A stretch of 64,000 nt of DNA from an uncultured Lachnospiraceae bacterium (GTDB lineage: Bacteria; Bacillota; Clostridia; Lachnospirales; Lachnospiraceae), in assembly GCA_947176505.1 (NCBI GenBank), contig CAMWQW010000003.1, positions 173,874 to 237,873 on the forward strand. The letters run 5' to 3'. The notes under the pieces were generated by a model. That model was not told where the DNA came from and did not search any database. It saw nothing but the letters and a program-made list of their open reading frames with translations. Made by a program: the position numbers and the translations under genes. Shown here piece after piece: positions 35,474-45,204 of the stretch. The stretch's first letter is position 1. The number at the start of each line of letters is the position of its first letter.

Positions 35474-36466
35474 CTATTGCCTGCCAAACGCACGTCCGTA
35501 ATATCTGCTTAAAAACTTCTCATCCGCGCCGCTTATCGCAATTCCAATCACCCTGCGCTCTCTGAGCTTCAACTGTTCTAGCACATAAGCAAAATATGCC
35601 GCATGTACTTTACCATACTCGACCACAACTATAACACTGTCTGCATGATCCTCTCCGCCTGTCTTGTGTTTCTCCGCCACCATATCTCTGTTTTCTGCTG
35701 CCGGCTGGATAACCGGTAAAAGATTGATTTCCCCAAACTTTCCTCTCAGATATGACAGGTTGTCATCATAATCGCTGCCAAATACTCCTGCCGCACCGGC
35801 ATAACCGACAAATTCCGCGTCCGTCACAAGCTTCAAATCACCCGCTATAAGAATACGGTCGTCAAGAACATAATAAAACATCATGCCAAACAATGTCAGC
35901 ACAGTCATGGCTGCTAATCCTATGAGTACAGCCTGCGCCGTCCGTGAATCTGCCGTCACGAGCTTCGCCTGCTCGGACCGTATCACTGTAATACTCTTAA
36001 ATTCCTTGGCTGTCTCACCTTGTTTTATAAGAGACTTCTCCGACGCCTCCATAATTGCATTGCACCGTTCTTCATCGTGGGTTGTAATTGTGAGTGTCAA
36101 CAGCCTTAAATCAGACAGTATTTCCGCCGTTGTCGAGGCTGCGACTTCTTCCCGCGTATAATCTGTCGGAAGGTATTCCATCGTCACATCAAGAATCGGA
36201 TCCGTCACCATCAAATCGTTCCACGTATAACCGTTATATGCCTGATAGGCCTCTCCTGTCTCGTCCGCCGCAAAGTCCAGATAAATCTTGGATACCGCCT
36301 GATATTCGCGTTCTGATTCCGGCACCGTACGGGCAATCGTATAGATTACACCTCCAAGAGCGGCACCAATCACTGCCGCCGCAAACAGCATCCAGCTTTT
36401 TCGTATGAAACAAAGTCCTAATTTTTTCATATCCATGCCGGCGTCGGCATACTTAATTTCCTGCAT
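35474..36466 (-). CDS. Wzz/CpsC-like polysaccharide chain-length determinant
   Basis: 330 residues: a short cytoplasmic N terminus, membrane segment WMLFAAAVIGAALGGVIYTI, an extracellular domain of about 150 residues (YQAVSKIYLDFA, VTDPILDVTMEYL) and a second membrane segment LIGLAAMTVLTLFGMMFYYV. This is the topology of CpsC/YveK/Wzz proteins that set polymer length. The C-terminal tail (SVIVVVEYGKVHAAYFAYVLEQL) looks like a degenerate tyrosine-kinase-type (BY-kinase) domain without a Walker A motif, so it cannot bind ATP in the normal way. The ATG at 36466 has GGAGAG four bases upstream. Confidence 0.8.
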   Translation of the reverse strand: MQEIKYADAGMDMKKLGLCFIRKSWMLFAAAVIGAALGGVIYTIARTVPESEREYQAVSKIYLDFAADETGEAYQAYNGYTWNDLMVTDPILDVTMEYLPTDYTREEVAASTTAEILSDLRLLTLTITTHDEERCNAIMEASEKSLIKQGETAKEFKSITVIRSEQAKLVTADSRTAQAVLIGLAAMTVLTLFGMMFYYVLDDRILIAGDLKLVTDAEFVGYAGAAGVFGSDYDDNLSYLRGKFGEINLLPVIQPAAENRDMVAEKHKTGGEDHADSVIVVVEYGKVHAAYFAYVLEQLKLRERRVIGIAISGADEKFLSRYYGRAFGRQ

Positions 36467-36486
36467 AATTCTCTCCAATGCGGTCT

Positions 36487-37860
36487 TTACTTCTTCATGG
36501 CTGTAGTCTGTGTACTGTCCACTCCCTCGGTACTCTCCGGCTTGATCAGTATTTTCAATGTCAAAAGCATCAGCTTCAAATCCAGCCATACCGAATACTG
36601 CTCGATGTAAGTCAGATCCAGTTTCAACTTATCATAGGGCGTCGTGTTGTACTTGCCGTACACCTGCGCATACCCTGCAAGTCCTGCTTTCACCTTCATA
36701 CGAAAAGCAAATTCCGGCATCTCCTCCATATACTGGTCAATAATCTCCGGTCTTTCCGGTCGCGGTCCGATAAAGGACATGTCGCCTCTTAATATATTGA
36801 ATAGCTGCGGTAGCTCGTCAATCCTTGTCGTACGGATAAACTTTCCGACAGGCGTAATGCGCGAATCGTTCTTTGATGCCAGTCTTGCCACACCGTCCTT
36901 CTCCGCGTCCACTTTCATGCTTCGGAATTTCAATATATAAAATTCTTTCTGACCTATCGTACATCTGACTTGTTTATACAGAACAGGTCCCCCGTCGTAT
37001 GCCTTAATTGCAATCGCCGTAATCAGCATAAAAGGCGATGCAATAATCAAAAGCAAAATCGAGCAGATCAAATCGATCGTTCTTTTGGCTAAACGCTGTT
37101 CGATCTTAAGCGCGTATTCTCTCGTCAGGTAAATGGGTGTGTCAAACAAATGCAGTTGGTCCGCACCCTTAACTAACACATCGGATATCTTGGGCATCAT
37201 ATAGACCCGCACGGAACGGCTGTAACAGTATTTCAACAGATAATTCCGGTCGGCAACAGGAATATCCCACAGAACAACCGCCCCATAATCACCAGCAATC
37301 TCCTCTTTGATGCGTTCTATCCCTTCCTTAATATTCATCGTCCTGCCTATTTCATATTTTTCCTTACGGGACTCAAATTTCGCCACAATGTCATCAATTG
37401 GTCTCTCCCCGTGGATAATCAATATTGCTCTCGGCGGAAACGCTCTGAAATAGCATGTGTTACACACAAACACCCACACAATCGAGAAAAGTGTCTGTAT
37501 AAACATCACTTTCGCAATGGGTCTGATCTGAACAACCCAGTTCGCCATCAGCGATATCTGGAAATAAGAAATAACGTTCACAAATAATAAAGAAAAAAAC
37601 TCCGATATAAATACATCAATAGGCTTCAAATAACCTATTTTTAACACGCCGTAAGTACTTGCAAAGAAAAACAACAATACAAAATAAATCAGGATAATAA
37701 GAATGTGGCCTTTAAAGAAGAAATTGGCTTTGCGGTGGTACAGCAGATACGGATAGTATTCTTCAAACCAGAAATACGCATAAACTGCCGTATGAACAAG
37801 CAGTCCGATAAAAGATAACTGTAATATGATAAGCCTTTTTAAAGATTCTATCCGTTTCAT
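36487..37860 (-). CDS. Undecaprenyl-phosphate sugar-1-phosphate transferase (initiating enzyme)
   Basis: 457 residues: four N-terminal membrane helices, a central CoA-binding-like domain, a fifth helix (LICSILLLIIASPFMLITA), and the catalytic bacterial sugar transferase domain with KFRSMKVDAE, TRIDELPQLFNILRGDMS, IGPRPERPEI and KAGLAGYAQVYG. This is the WbaP/WcaJ-type polyprenol-phosphate hexose-1-phosphate transferase that starts each repeat unit at the inner face of the membrane. It is the first committed enzyme of this exopolysaccharide, and the Wzz-like gene follows by 20 bases. The sugar could be glucose, galactose or a derivative. Confidence 0.94.
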   Translation of the reverse strand: MKRIESLKRLIILQLSFIGLLVHTAVYAYFWFEEYYPYLLYHRKANFFFKGHILIILIYFVLLFFFASTYGVLKIGYLKPIDVFISEFFSLLFVNVISYFQISLMANWVVQIRPIAKVMFIQTLFSIVWVFVCNTCYFRAFPPRAILIIHGERPIDDIVAKFESRKEKYEIGRTMNIKEGIERIKEEIAGDYGAVVLWDIPVADRNYLLKYCYSRSVRVYMMPKISDVLVKGADQLHLFDTPIYLTREYALKIEQRLAKRTIDLICSILLLIIASPFMLITAIAIKAYDGGPVLYKQVRCTIGQKEFYILKFRSMKVDAEKDGVARLASKNDSRITPVGKFIRTTRIDELPQLFNILRGDMSFIGPRPERPEIIDQYMEEMPEFAFRMKVKAGLAGYAQVYGKYNTTPYDKLKLDLTYIEQYSVWLDLKLMLLTLKILIKPESTEGVDSTQTTAMKK

Positions 37861-37881
37861 AGCCTTCTAACACCTCTTTGG

Positions 37882-38703
37882 TCACAACCGTCTGGCAGTA
37901 GCCCGATACGCCCATAAAATGAAATAACGCGCACTGACAATCACAGATAATTTTTCCCGTCTGCGATACAGATTCCAGATACGCCTGACTGCCGCAAATT
38001 TGTTCGACGACAGGGACTTCGCCGGTCTGCGATAAACAGCGAGCACCTCGTCCAAGCCGTAAGCCTTGTATCCGGCTCGCAGTATCTGCCACCATGTAGC
38101 CGTATCCTCGCTCGCCACATCAGGCATCTTCATCACATCCTCCGGAATAATATTCCGATCGAACATAACCGTCGTTGTAAAGATAACTGTCCGGGACAAA
38201 GCCTGCCTGTAGGTAAGTTCCGCCGGAACATGTACCACTTTGCCGGTGGGATTTGCCTGCTCATCTCCGAATTCATAAGCCGTAAACACAAAGCCTGCCT
38301 GCTTGTCCTTCATAAAACGTAATTCTTTCTCTAACTTCGTCGGATACCAGACGTCATCCGCATCCAGAAACGCAATGTATCTGCCCTGTGCCGCAAGAAG
38401 TCCCGTATTACGCGCCGCGGCGGCTCCCTCATTCTTCTGTTTACAAACCAGCACAACCCGCCGCATCAAAGCATCTGTATATTCCTCTACAAGCCGCATA
38501 TCCTGCTGCTTGGCAGAAGATTTACCGAAACCATTCTTCATGAGAGTATTCTTGATGCGAGCAGCGCTCTCATCAGGCGAACAATCCTCCACAAGCAAAA
38601 GTTCCCAGTCCGAATATGTCTGCCGCATTACCATTGCAATCGTCTCGTCAATATACGGCGCGGCATTATAAACCGGCACGATGATGCTGACCGTTTCACT
38701 CAT
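37882..38703 (-). CDS. Glycosyltransferase family 2
   Basis: 273 residues: VSIIVPVYNAAPYIDETI, VEDCSPDES and FLDADDVWYPTKLEKEL give a complete GT-A active site. An insertion with NGFGKSSAKQQDMR follows the first acidic motif. The ATG at 38703 (MSETVSI) is used; a GTG four codons earlier is possible. The gene lies 21 bases upstream of the sugar-transferase gene and 40 bases downstream of the GtrB-like gene, all in one operon. It probably adds a sugar to the lipid-linked repeat unit. Confidence 0.9.
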   Translation of the reverse strand: MSETVSIIVPVYNAAPYIDETIAMVMRQTYSDWELLLVEDCSPDESAARIKNTLMKNGFGKSSAKQQDMRLVEEYTDALMRRVVLVCKQKNEGAAAARNTGLLAAQGRYIAFLDADDVWYPTKLEKELRFMKDKQAGFVFTAYEFGDEQANPTGKVVHVPAELTYRQALSRTVIFTTTVMFDRNIIPEDVMKMPDVASEDTATWWQILRAGYKAYGLDEVLAVYRRPAKSLSSNKFAAVRRIWNLYRRREKLSVIVSARYFILWAYRATARRL

Positions 38704-38743
38704 AGTAATATCCACTTAATCCGATAACCTCTTTCCAAATATC

Positions 38744-39673
38744 TCAAATATCTTCTTTTACAAGGTAAATGGGACGCTTCTTAACTTCCATATAAGTCTT
38801 GGATAAATATTGTCCCACTATACCAAGGCAGAACAGTTGCACACCACTGACTAACAGAACGATACATACCATCGACGGCCATCCGGAAGTCGGATCACCG
38901 AATATAAGCGTCTTCACGATGATCACCACAATCAAAATAAACGCCATTATGCAAAACAGCGCGCCCATCACTGCCGCAACCGTAAGCGGCATTGTGGAAA
39001 ACGCTGTAATTCCTTCTAATGAATAGGCAAACAGTTTCCAGAAAGACCATTTTGTCTCGCCTTTCTTCCGTTCGATATTCTCGTACTCCAGCCACTTTGT
39101 CTCATATCCGACCCAGCCGAAAATGCCCTTCGTAAACCGATTGTATTCCGACATCGCAAGAATCGCATCCACCACTTGTCTGGTCATCAGCCTATAGTCC
39201 CTTGCGCCATCCACAATCTCTGTTTTAGATATCTTATTCATAATCCGATAAAACATCCTTGCAAAAAAGGATCTGACAACCGGTTCCCCTTTTCGGGTAA
39301 CGCGTCTCGTCGCCACAGAGTCATACCCCTGTTCAATGTAGGCGTACATATCAGGCAGAAGAGACGGCGGATCCTGCAAATCCGCATCCATCAGCACGGC
39401 TAAGTCTCCCCTCGCCTTCTGCAGACCGGCATAGATTGCCGCTTCCTTGCCGAAATTTCTGGAAAAAGAAACCATATGCACTCTCTTATCTTCTTCGTGC
39501 AGTTTCTTGATTTCTTCCACCGTACGATCCTTGGAGCCGTCATCAATATAGATTAATTCCACTTCTATTTCTTTTTCGACAAAAAAGGGAGTATTCTTAA
39601 AAAGCTCATCATAAAAATCCCTGATATTTTCTTCTTCATTATAACAAGGTACTATCACGCTGAGTAATTTCAT
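38744..39673 (-). CDS. GtrB/DPM1-like GT2 with two C-terminal membrane helices
   Basis: 309 residues: LLSVIVPCYNEEENI, YIDDGSKDRT, the metal-binding LMDADLQDPP, and a C-terminal pair of membrane helices (GALFCIMAFILIVVIIVK and VCIVLLVSGVQLFCLGIVG) ending in KRPIYLVKE. This is the polyprenyl-phosphate glycosyltransferase type that loads glucose or another hexose on undecaprenyl phosphate for GT-C enzymes such as the GT39-like protein at 28605-30233. The GtrA protein at 6907-7335 may be its partner. The ATG at 39673 is chosen over one at 39706 because the family alignment begins there. Confidence 0.92.
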   Translation of the reverse strand: MKLLSVIVPCYNEEENIRDFYDELFKNTPFFVEKEIEVELIYIDDGSKDRTVEEIKKLHEEDKRVHMVSFSRNFGKEAAIYAGLQKARGDLAVLMDADLQDPPSLLPDMYAYIEQGYDSVATRRVTRKGEPVVRSFFARMFYRIMNKISKTEIVDGARDYRLMTRQVVDAILAMSEYNRFTKGIFGWVGYETKWLEYENIERKKGETKWSFWKLFAYSLEGITAFSTMPLTVAAVMGALFCIMAFILIVVIIVKTLIFGDPTSGWPSMVCIVLLVSGVQLFCLGIVGQYLSKTYMEVKKRPIYLVKEDI

Positions 39674-39728
39674 TCCGCTTACCGTGCCTTTCACATATAT
39701 GCTCATATTTTAGCATAAACAAATAAAA

Positions 39729-39754
39729 AAAGGAAGAGACGTCTCTCTTCCTTT
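39729..39754. terminator. Terminator after the Spo0A-like gene
   Basis: AAAGGAAGAGA pairs perfectly with TCTCTTCCTTT around CGTC; on the minus strand the stem is followed by seven T residues. It ends the Spo0A-like transcript just before the glycosyltransferase operon. A further inverted repeat, TATGCT/AGCATA, lies at 39698-39717. Confidence 0.8.
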
Positions 39755-39762
39755 CCCGGCGG

Positions 39763-40143
39763 CTACACCAATCCGTATTTCAAACGAATATAATCTGCCA
39801 CCGTTGCAATATACTCACTATTTGTAGGTCTGCTGTACTCCTGCGAATTACAGTAGCCAAATAACTGTTCAAAAAGCTCACCGTTTCCCCGCTCCCACGA
39901 TACTTCAATCGCATTTCTGATCGCGCGTTCAATCTTTTGGTCTGTCGTGTGATATAACTTTGCCAGATCCGGATAGAGGAGTTTTGTGACGCTGCCGACT
40001 AGTTCCATATTTTCCGTACACATCTCCACCGCGCTTCTTAAGTACTGATACCCTCGCAAATGCGCAGGTATGCCCAGCTCTAACATGAATTCGGAAATCT
40101 CCTGCTCCAGCTTTCTGCCGGACAATATATTATCATGTATCAT
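39763..40143 (-). CDS. Stand-alone Spo0A C-terminal (sigma-like DNA-binding) domain protein
   Basis: 126 residues that match the effector domain of the sporulation master regulator Spo0A over its whole length: FMLELGIPAHLRGYQYLRSA, VGSVTKLLYPDLAKLYHTT, KIERAIRNAIEVSWERGN and YSRPTNSEYIATVADYIRL. There is no receiver domain, so it cannot be switched by phosphorylation in the Spo0A way. The ATG at 40143 has AAGGAG ten bases upstream. It stands alone between fcl and the glycosyltransferase operon and ends at a strong terminator. I infer that it regulates this cluster or competes with Spo0A for 0A boxes. Small Spo0A_C proteins are known in Clostridia, but their roles are mostly unstudied. Confidence 0.92.
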   Translation of the reverse strand: MIHDNILSGRKLEQEISEFMLELGIPAHLRGYQYLRSAVEMCTENMELVGSVTKLLYPDLAKLYHTTDQKIERAIRNAIEVSWERGNGELFEQLFGYCNSQEYSRPTNSEYIATVADYIRLKYGLV

Positions 40144-40244
40144 TCCCTTTTTACTCCTTTTCGCGCATTGCATTATTCGTGTAGTTGTATTGCATATATA
40201 CATAATAACAAACAATTCGCATTATGTATATTGTAAGTTATCGC

Positions 40245-41192
40245 CTACATTCTTGCCGATTCTACGTTTTCTTTGAACCATTTATAGGCAAGCTCTACCC
40301 CCTCTTCCAGTTCGATCCTGTGTTCCCAGCCCAAATTGTGGAGTTTTGTCACGTCCGTCAGTTTACGGGGCGTACCGTCGGGCATATCCCGATTCCAAAC
40401 GACTTCGCCCTGATATCCCACTACTTTTTGTACCGTCTCGGCAAGCTCCTTAATCGTAACTTCCTTGCCTGTTCCGACGTTCACATGCTGCTCTCCGCTA
40501 TAATTTTCCAGCAGAAATACACAGGCGTCCGCCATATCATCGACATACAGAAATTCCCTAAGAGGCGTACCTGTTCCCCACAATTCGACCGTAGGAGCGC
40601 CGTTCACCTTCGCCTCATGGAATTTACGGATCATTGCCGGCATTACATGGGAACCCTGCAGATCATAATTATCATACGGACCATAGAGATTGGTCGGCAT
40701 ACAACTGATGAAATCATCTCCGTATTGTCTCTTGAAAAATTTACACATTTCCAATCCTGCAATCTTAGCAATCGCATACGCTTCATTTGTCTCCTCAAGC
40801 GATCCCGTCAAAAGCGCATCTTCCGGTATCGGCTGTGGAGCCATCCTCGGATATATACATGTACTTCCCAGAAACAGCAGCTTCTTCACTTTATAATCAT
40901 GGCAGCATTTGACCACGTTACACTGAATCTGCATATTCTCATAAGCAAATTCCGCTGGTGTCGTGTTATTGGCATTAATACCACCCACCTTGGCAGCCGC
41001 CAGCACCACTACGTCCGGTTTCTCCGCCTCAAAGAAATCCCTGACTGCCTGCTGGTTTGTAAGATCCAGTTCTCTGTGTGTCCTGCCAATGATATTGTGA
41101 TATCCCTTTGCTTCCAGATTTCTTACAATAGCGCTTCCTACCAGTCCTCTGTGACCTGCCACATAGATTTTGTCTGTTTTGTTCATTCCCAT
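40245..41192 (-). CDS. fcl: GDP-L-fucose synthase
   Basis: 315 residues of the extended SDR family (WcaG/Fcl). [19 protein letters not shown] binds NADP(H); [18 protein letters not shown], the [12 protein letters not shown] YxxxK pair, and [15 protein letters not shown] are family signatures, as are [16 protein letters not shown] and NVGTG. The enzyme epimerises and reduces GDP-4-keto-6-deoxymannose to GDP-L-fucose. GGAG stands five bases before the ATG at 41192. Its partner gmd lies at 43090-44157 on the same strand with one membrane-protein gene between. Confidence 0.96.
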   Translation of the reverse strand: MGMNKTDKIYVAGHRGLVGSAIVRNLEAKGYHNIIGRTHRELDLTNQQAVRDFFEAEKPDVVVLAAAKVGGINANNTTPAEFAYENMQIQCNVVKCCHDYKVKKLLFLGSTCIYPRMAPQPIPEDALLTGSLEETNEAYAIAKIAGLEMCKFFKRQYGDDFISCMPTNLYGPYDNYDLQGSHVMPAMIRKFHEAKVNGAPTVELWGTGTPLREFLYVDDMADACVFLLENYSGEQHVNVGTGKEVTIKELAETVQKVVGYQGEVVWNRDMPDGTPRKLTDVTKLHNLGWEHRIELEEGVELAYKWFKENVESARM

Positions 41193-41238
41193 GTCATCTC
41201 CATTTCCAAGGCCTCTGTGCCTTCTTTGATTTATATAT

Positions 41239-43044
41239 TTAATTCCCGGCTGCGAATCCTTCTCCGATATTCTGTCCCAGAAATCTCACTTCTGTTTTGA
41301 CCGGCGCAGACGGGAAACTGTCATATCCTACCTGATCTCCCTGTACCGGATAATAAAAGTCTACTCCCTGTATCTGATATGATTTCGTATCATAATTTTC
41401 GTAATCTTTCTGCACAATCCAGTAATCATTCTGATGCGAAACGACAATCTCTCTTCCCAATGCAGCGCATTTGTATAATAACAATAGCAATACTGCTGCC
41501 GTACCGCACCACTCAAACGCTTTGATGCCCATCATGGTTTTACATGCTGCACGGTTTCTTTCGTTTTCTCTCCGTTCGCTGTCTGACATCTGTGCTCCAT
41601 CTGGCTTCTTTCGCTTCTCTAACACAGATAACAGTTCGTCATACGCTCCGCCCAGAATAATTGCCGGCGTCAGATATACATAAACACAGCCGTAACGGAT
41701 TAAGGGAGAGGTACATAACCAGAAACCAAAAGATGCCGCCACGGTAATCTGCACCAGCAAGACGTCCCTGCGTCCCTTCCATAGTCTGCACAACATACCC
41801 ACAGCATATACAAGCAGAATACACACCGACATCACGGCAGCAAGCACAAATAATTTGTCACTACCTGCCAGAGATTTAAACCATTCCGGCATCCATTCGC
41901 TTACAGAAATGTCATAACGGTTGACATCCGAATATCCTCTGCCCCAGACTTGAATTTCTTTGGCATCATACTCTGCTACACCCTTTGGTATCTTCCATGC
42001 TGCATCAAACAAATCAATCTGCGTAAAAGGATACACCAGCCAGCCGGACAGCAGTACATTTCTTACAAAATACGGCAGTGCCGTGACCATTCCTAAGATA
42101 AGGTACTTCACAATCTCTTTCCACCGTTTACTCCGCAGCAAATAATATGCCGGATGGATAACCAGCAGAAGAATGAACGCTGCCGACAGTTTTACAGTCA
42201 TCAGAAATACACCCAGAACGCAGAGCATTGCATAGGGTAATATCTCTGCAACGCTTTCCTCCAAAAGCTCAAGCCATCGAATAACAATATAAAGGGCAAT
42301 AAGTACCATGAAGTAATCAGATGCAGGCGAAACCATTTCGTCAAAAATGTTGACCAGATAATAGATTCCCATCGCCCTCGCAAAGTCACTTGTCCGCAGT
42401 CTTTTAAGCTGCAATCCGCCAAACCGTATTTTTCTCTGATACGGCAAAGCAATTATTTCGGCGCATACCTTGGCAATCAGAAACGCAAGCCAGCCGGCGG
42501 CGCAGTGATAAGACTGCCCACCCAGAAATGCCATACTGTACAGCGCCGACAGTGCAAAAGATGAACTATTATATGCCAGCCGGCAGTGTAGGTTGCCCAA
42601 CCCTTTCACTACACCGTATTCTTCCAGCCACCTAATGCTCTGAGCGTGATACAAGCTTGTATCATAATGAATGATGCCTCTCGAAGTGCCGTACGCAAAT
42701 AGTAAAAAGAGGAAGAGTATGATAAACATCCTCCCTCTTTCCCCTGATTGGTTTTCCCATATATTATTCCACACTTCCCGCAGCGCACTGACGAACGCCC
42801 GCCTGCATACCCATACGATGATTAAGTCAATCACGCATAGGATCAGATTGGCAGTAAGACCGACCGGACCGATCAGACTGGCAAACTGTGCATATACCGT
42901 GACACCCGCAAGCCCGCATATCAGATAGGTATCCATGTGCTTCACGCGGTATTGTGTTCCCCGCATAGCCACACACATTATCCCGTATCCGATAGGGAAA
43001 GTTGTGAAAAACATGTAAATCCATATGACGATTACTGACAGCAT
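41239..43044 (-). CDS. Polytopic membrane protein, LIC_10190-like, unassigned
   Basis: 601 residues with about twelve membrane segments. An acidic loop after the fourth helix reads [20 protein letters not shown], followed by [20 protein letters not shown]. This pair of blocks recurs in a family of uncharacterised membrane proteins from polysaccharide loci (LIC_10190 family), and its position recalls GT-C catalytic loops. A soluble C-terminal tail ends the protein. Being flanked by gmd and fcl on the same strand suggests a role with fucose-containing glycan, by inference. It could be a polymerase or a GT-C transferase. Confidence 0.75.
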   Translation of the reverse strand: MLSVIVIWIYMFFTTFPIGYGIMCVAMRGTQYRVKHMDTYLICGLAGVTVYAQFASLIGPVGLTANLILCVIDLIIVWVCRRAFVSALREVWNNIWENQSGERGRMFIILFLFLLFAYGTSRGIIHYDTSLYHAQSIRWLEEYGVVKGLGNLHCRLAYNSSSFALSALYSMAFLGGQSYHCAAGWLAFLIAKVCAEIIALPYQRKIRFGGLQLKRLRTSDFARAMGIYYLVNIFDEMVSPASDYFMVLIALYIVIRWLELLEESVAEILPYAMLCVLGVFLMTVKLSAAFILLLVIHPAYYLLRSKRWKEIVKYLILGMVTALPYFVRNVLLSGWLVYPFTQIDLFDAAWKIPKGVAEYDAKEIQVWGRGYSDVNRYDISVSEWMPEWFKSLAGSDKLFVLAAVMSVCILLVYAVGMLCRLWKGRRDVLLVQITVAASFGFWLCTSPLIRYGCVYVYLTPAIILGGAYDELLSVLEKRKKPDGAQMSDSERRENERNRAACKTMMGIKAFEWCGTAAVLLLLLYKCAALGREIVVSHQNDYWIVQKDYENYDTKSYQIQGVDFYYPVQGDQVGYDSFPSAPVKTEVRFLGQNIGEGFAAGN

Positions 43045-43089
43045 AGATGTCCATGCCTTTCTCTTGTCTGCTTGTCCGCCTGTTTCTCT

Positions 43090-44157
43090 TTAACGGTTCT
43101 TCTGCTTATATTCCTCACAGCTCATACCTGCGATTTCCTTCAAGTCGGAATCCATCATCATGGCAACCAGCCCTTTGAAGTCAACATCTCTCTTCCATCC
43201 AAGTTCCTTCTCAGCCTTCTCACAATTGCCCCATAAAAACTCGACTTCTGCCGGACGATAGAACTCCGGATTCACATCAACCAATAATCTACCGTCAGCC
43301 GCATCGTATCCTTTCTCGTCAACGCCGCTTCCCTCCCAGCGAATCTTAATGCCCAGTTCGTCAAATGCCGCTTCCACAAATTCTCTGACCGTATGCGTCT
43401 CATTCGTGGCAAGTACATAGTCGCTGGGAGCATCCTGCTGAAGCATCAACCACATTCCCTTAATGTAGTCTCCTGCAAATCCCCAGTCTCTCTTTGCATT
43501 CATATTGCCCAGAGACAGCTTGTCCTGTCTACCTGCTATGATATTCGCAATCGCCAAAGTAATCTTTCTTGTGACAAAGTTCTCACCCCGTCTCGGCGAT
43601 TCATGGTTAAATAAAATACCGTTACATGCAAACATATTATAGGATTCTCTGTAATTTACGGTAATCCAATAGGAATACAGCTTTGCCGCACCATAAGGGC
43701 TCTTAGGATAAAACGGCGTCTTCTCACTCTGTGGCGCCGTCTCAGGAATGCCGCCGAACAGTTCAGAAGTAGATGCCTGATAGAATCTGCATGTTCCGCC
43801 GTTAACTCGGATTGCTTCGAGCAGTTTCAAAGTACTTACTCCGGTTGCCTCCGCCGTATATTCCGGCACTTCAAAGGACACGCCGACATGGGACTGTGCC
43901 GCCAGATTATATACCTCGGTAGGTCGAATCTCCGCAATCAGTCTCATCAGATTGCTGGAATCCGTCGTATCCGCATAGTGTAAAAAGAATTTTACCTTAT
44001 GATAATCGGAATGAATCAGATGATCTATTCTGGCAGTGTTGGAAATACTGAGTCTGCGTATCAGACCATGTACTTCATACCCTTTTTCCAATAAAAACTC
44101 AGCCAGATATGAACCGTCCTGACCTGTAATTCCTGTAATCAACGCTATTTTCTGCAT
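43090..44157 (-). CDS. gmd: GDP-mannose 4,6-dehydratase
   Basis: 355 residues: [20 protein letters not shown] for NADP binding, [38 protein letters not shown], the active-site [20 protein letters not shown], and [12 protein letters not shown] with the YxxxK pair. [14 protein letters not shown] and [14 protein letters not shown] complete the Gmd signature. It converts GDP-mannose to the 4-keto-6-deoxy sugar used by Fcl. The enzymes that make GDP-mannose (ManA/B/C) are not in the window. The gene stands 67 bases downstream of rfbD. Confidence 0.97.
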   Translation of the reverse strand: MQKIALITGITGQDGSYLAEFLLEKGYEVHGLIRRLSISNTARIDHLIHSDYHKVKFFLHYADTTDSSNLMRLIAEIRPTEVYNLAAQSHVGVSFEVPEYTAEATGVSTLKLLEAIRVNGGTCRFYQASTSELFGGIPETAPQSEKTPFYPKSPYGAAKLYSYWITVNYRESYNMFACNGILFNHESPRRGENFVTRKITLAIANIIAGRQDKLSLGNMNAKRDWGFAGDYIKGMWLMLQQDAPSDYVLATNETHTVREFVEAAFDELGIKIRWEGSGVDEKGYDAADGRLLVDVNPEFYRPAEVEFLWGNCEKAEKELGWKRDVDFKGLVAMMMDSDLKEIAGMSCEEYKQKNR

Positions 44158-44224
44158 ATTGAATGATATTCCTTTCCTACTGTTATATGGGTTATTTTCT
44201 CATAAAAATAAGTTCATGTAAAGT

Positions 44225-45070
44225 TTATTGTAACGTCTTTATATATTCGGCAATGGCGTCATGCCAATCAGAAAACATGAAGTCTGTCGTCATCTTCAAC
44301 ATATAATTCTCCAAAATAGAATACGCGGGACGTTTCACCGCTGCACCGTATTCTTCTGATGTAATCGGCTCCACTACCGTGCTTTTGCCTGCCAGACGGA
44401 AAATCTCTTCCGTAAACTGCGCCCAGCTGCAGTCACCCTCACAGGTTCCGTGAAAAAGACCATAATTCTCGGTAGGAAGCAGATAAGCGATAGCCTTTGC
44501 CAGCTCGGCTGCGCTTGTCGGAGAGCCCACCTGATCTTTTACCACTCTTACCTTGTCATTTGTCTCTGACAAACGTAACATCGTCTTAACGAAGTTCTTG
44601 CCGTCACCGTACAGCCATGCAGTACGCACAATATAATGCTTATAGCTAAATTCCTTCACAAAATTCTCTCCTGCAAGCTTCGTTCTGCCATATGCTCCCT
44701 GCGGACCTACCGGATCAGTCTCCAGATAAGGTCTATGTCCATTGCCGTCAAACACATAATCCGTGGAAACATGCATCAGCTTGGCTCCCGTCTCCGTAGC
44801 TGCAATACTTAGATTGCGCGGACCGATAGCATTAATGCGAAATGCAAGATTCTCCTCATTCTCACACGCCTCTACTGCCGTATATGCCGCACAGTTGATA
44901 ATCGCGTATGGACGTATCTCCCGCACAAATTCCATGACTTTATCTACGTCCGTAATATCCAGTTCTCCCACATCCGTGTTGATCAATTCATATTCCGTAT
45001 TTCCTGCATATAATTGATTGATGGCGCGTCCTAACTGCCCATTCGCGCCGGTCACTATCACTTTCTTCAT
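44225..45070 (-). CDS. rfbD: dTDP-4-dehydrorhamnose reductase
   Basis: 281 residues of the RmlD/RfbD SDR family: VIVTGANGQLGRAINQLY, the INCAAYTAVEACENEENLAF block, STDYVFDGNGHRPYLETDP, YGRTKLAGENFVKEF with the YxxxK pair, and VRTAWLYGDGKNFV. It reduces dTDP-4-keto-L-rhamnose to dTDP-L-rhamnose. RmlA, RmlB and RmlC are absent from the window and must be encoded elsewhere. It is the first gene of the minus-strand rfbD-gmd-fcl group, with GGAGGG just before its ATG. Confidence 0.94.
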   Translation of the reverse strand: MKKVIVTGANGQLGRAINQLYAGNTEYELINTDVGELDITDVDKVMEFVREIRPYAIINCAAYTAVEACENEENLAFRINAIGPRNLSIAATETGAKLMHVSTDYVFDGNGHRPYLETDPVGPQGAYGRTKLAGENFVKEFSYKHYIVRTAWLYGDGKNFVKTMLRLSETNDKVRVVKDQVGSPTSAAELAKAIAYLLPTENYGLFHGTCEGDCSWAQFTEEIFRLAGKSTVVEPITSEEYGAAVKRPAYSILENYMLKMTTDFMFSDWHDAIAEYIKTLQ

Positions 45071-45204
45071 ACTACCCTCCAGACTTCTTTTCTTATGTTG
45101 ATTTATATTCTACAACCTATGGCAAAATTATGCAATTGTAAACCCAAATGCAGTCTAAGTTTGTGGATTTTTTCAAGTTTTTTCTAGTGACTCTACCTTT
45201 TAGT

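Noticed and set aside
36487-36589. Longer N terminus for the Wzz-like protein reading into the sugar-transferase gene
   Set aside because: The added residues overlap the upstream coding sequence in another frame; the ATG at 36466 has a good ribosome binding site and fits the family.
40224-41300. Plus-strand open frame of 358 codons
   Set aside because: It lies antisense to fcl, has low-complexity shadow composition (many His, Arg, Ile, Cys), no ribosome binding site and no family likeness.
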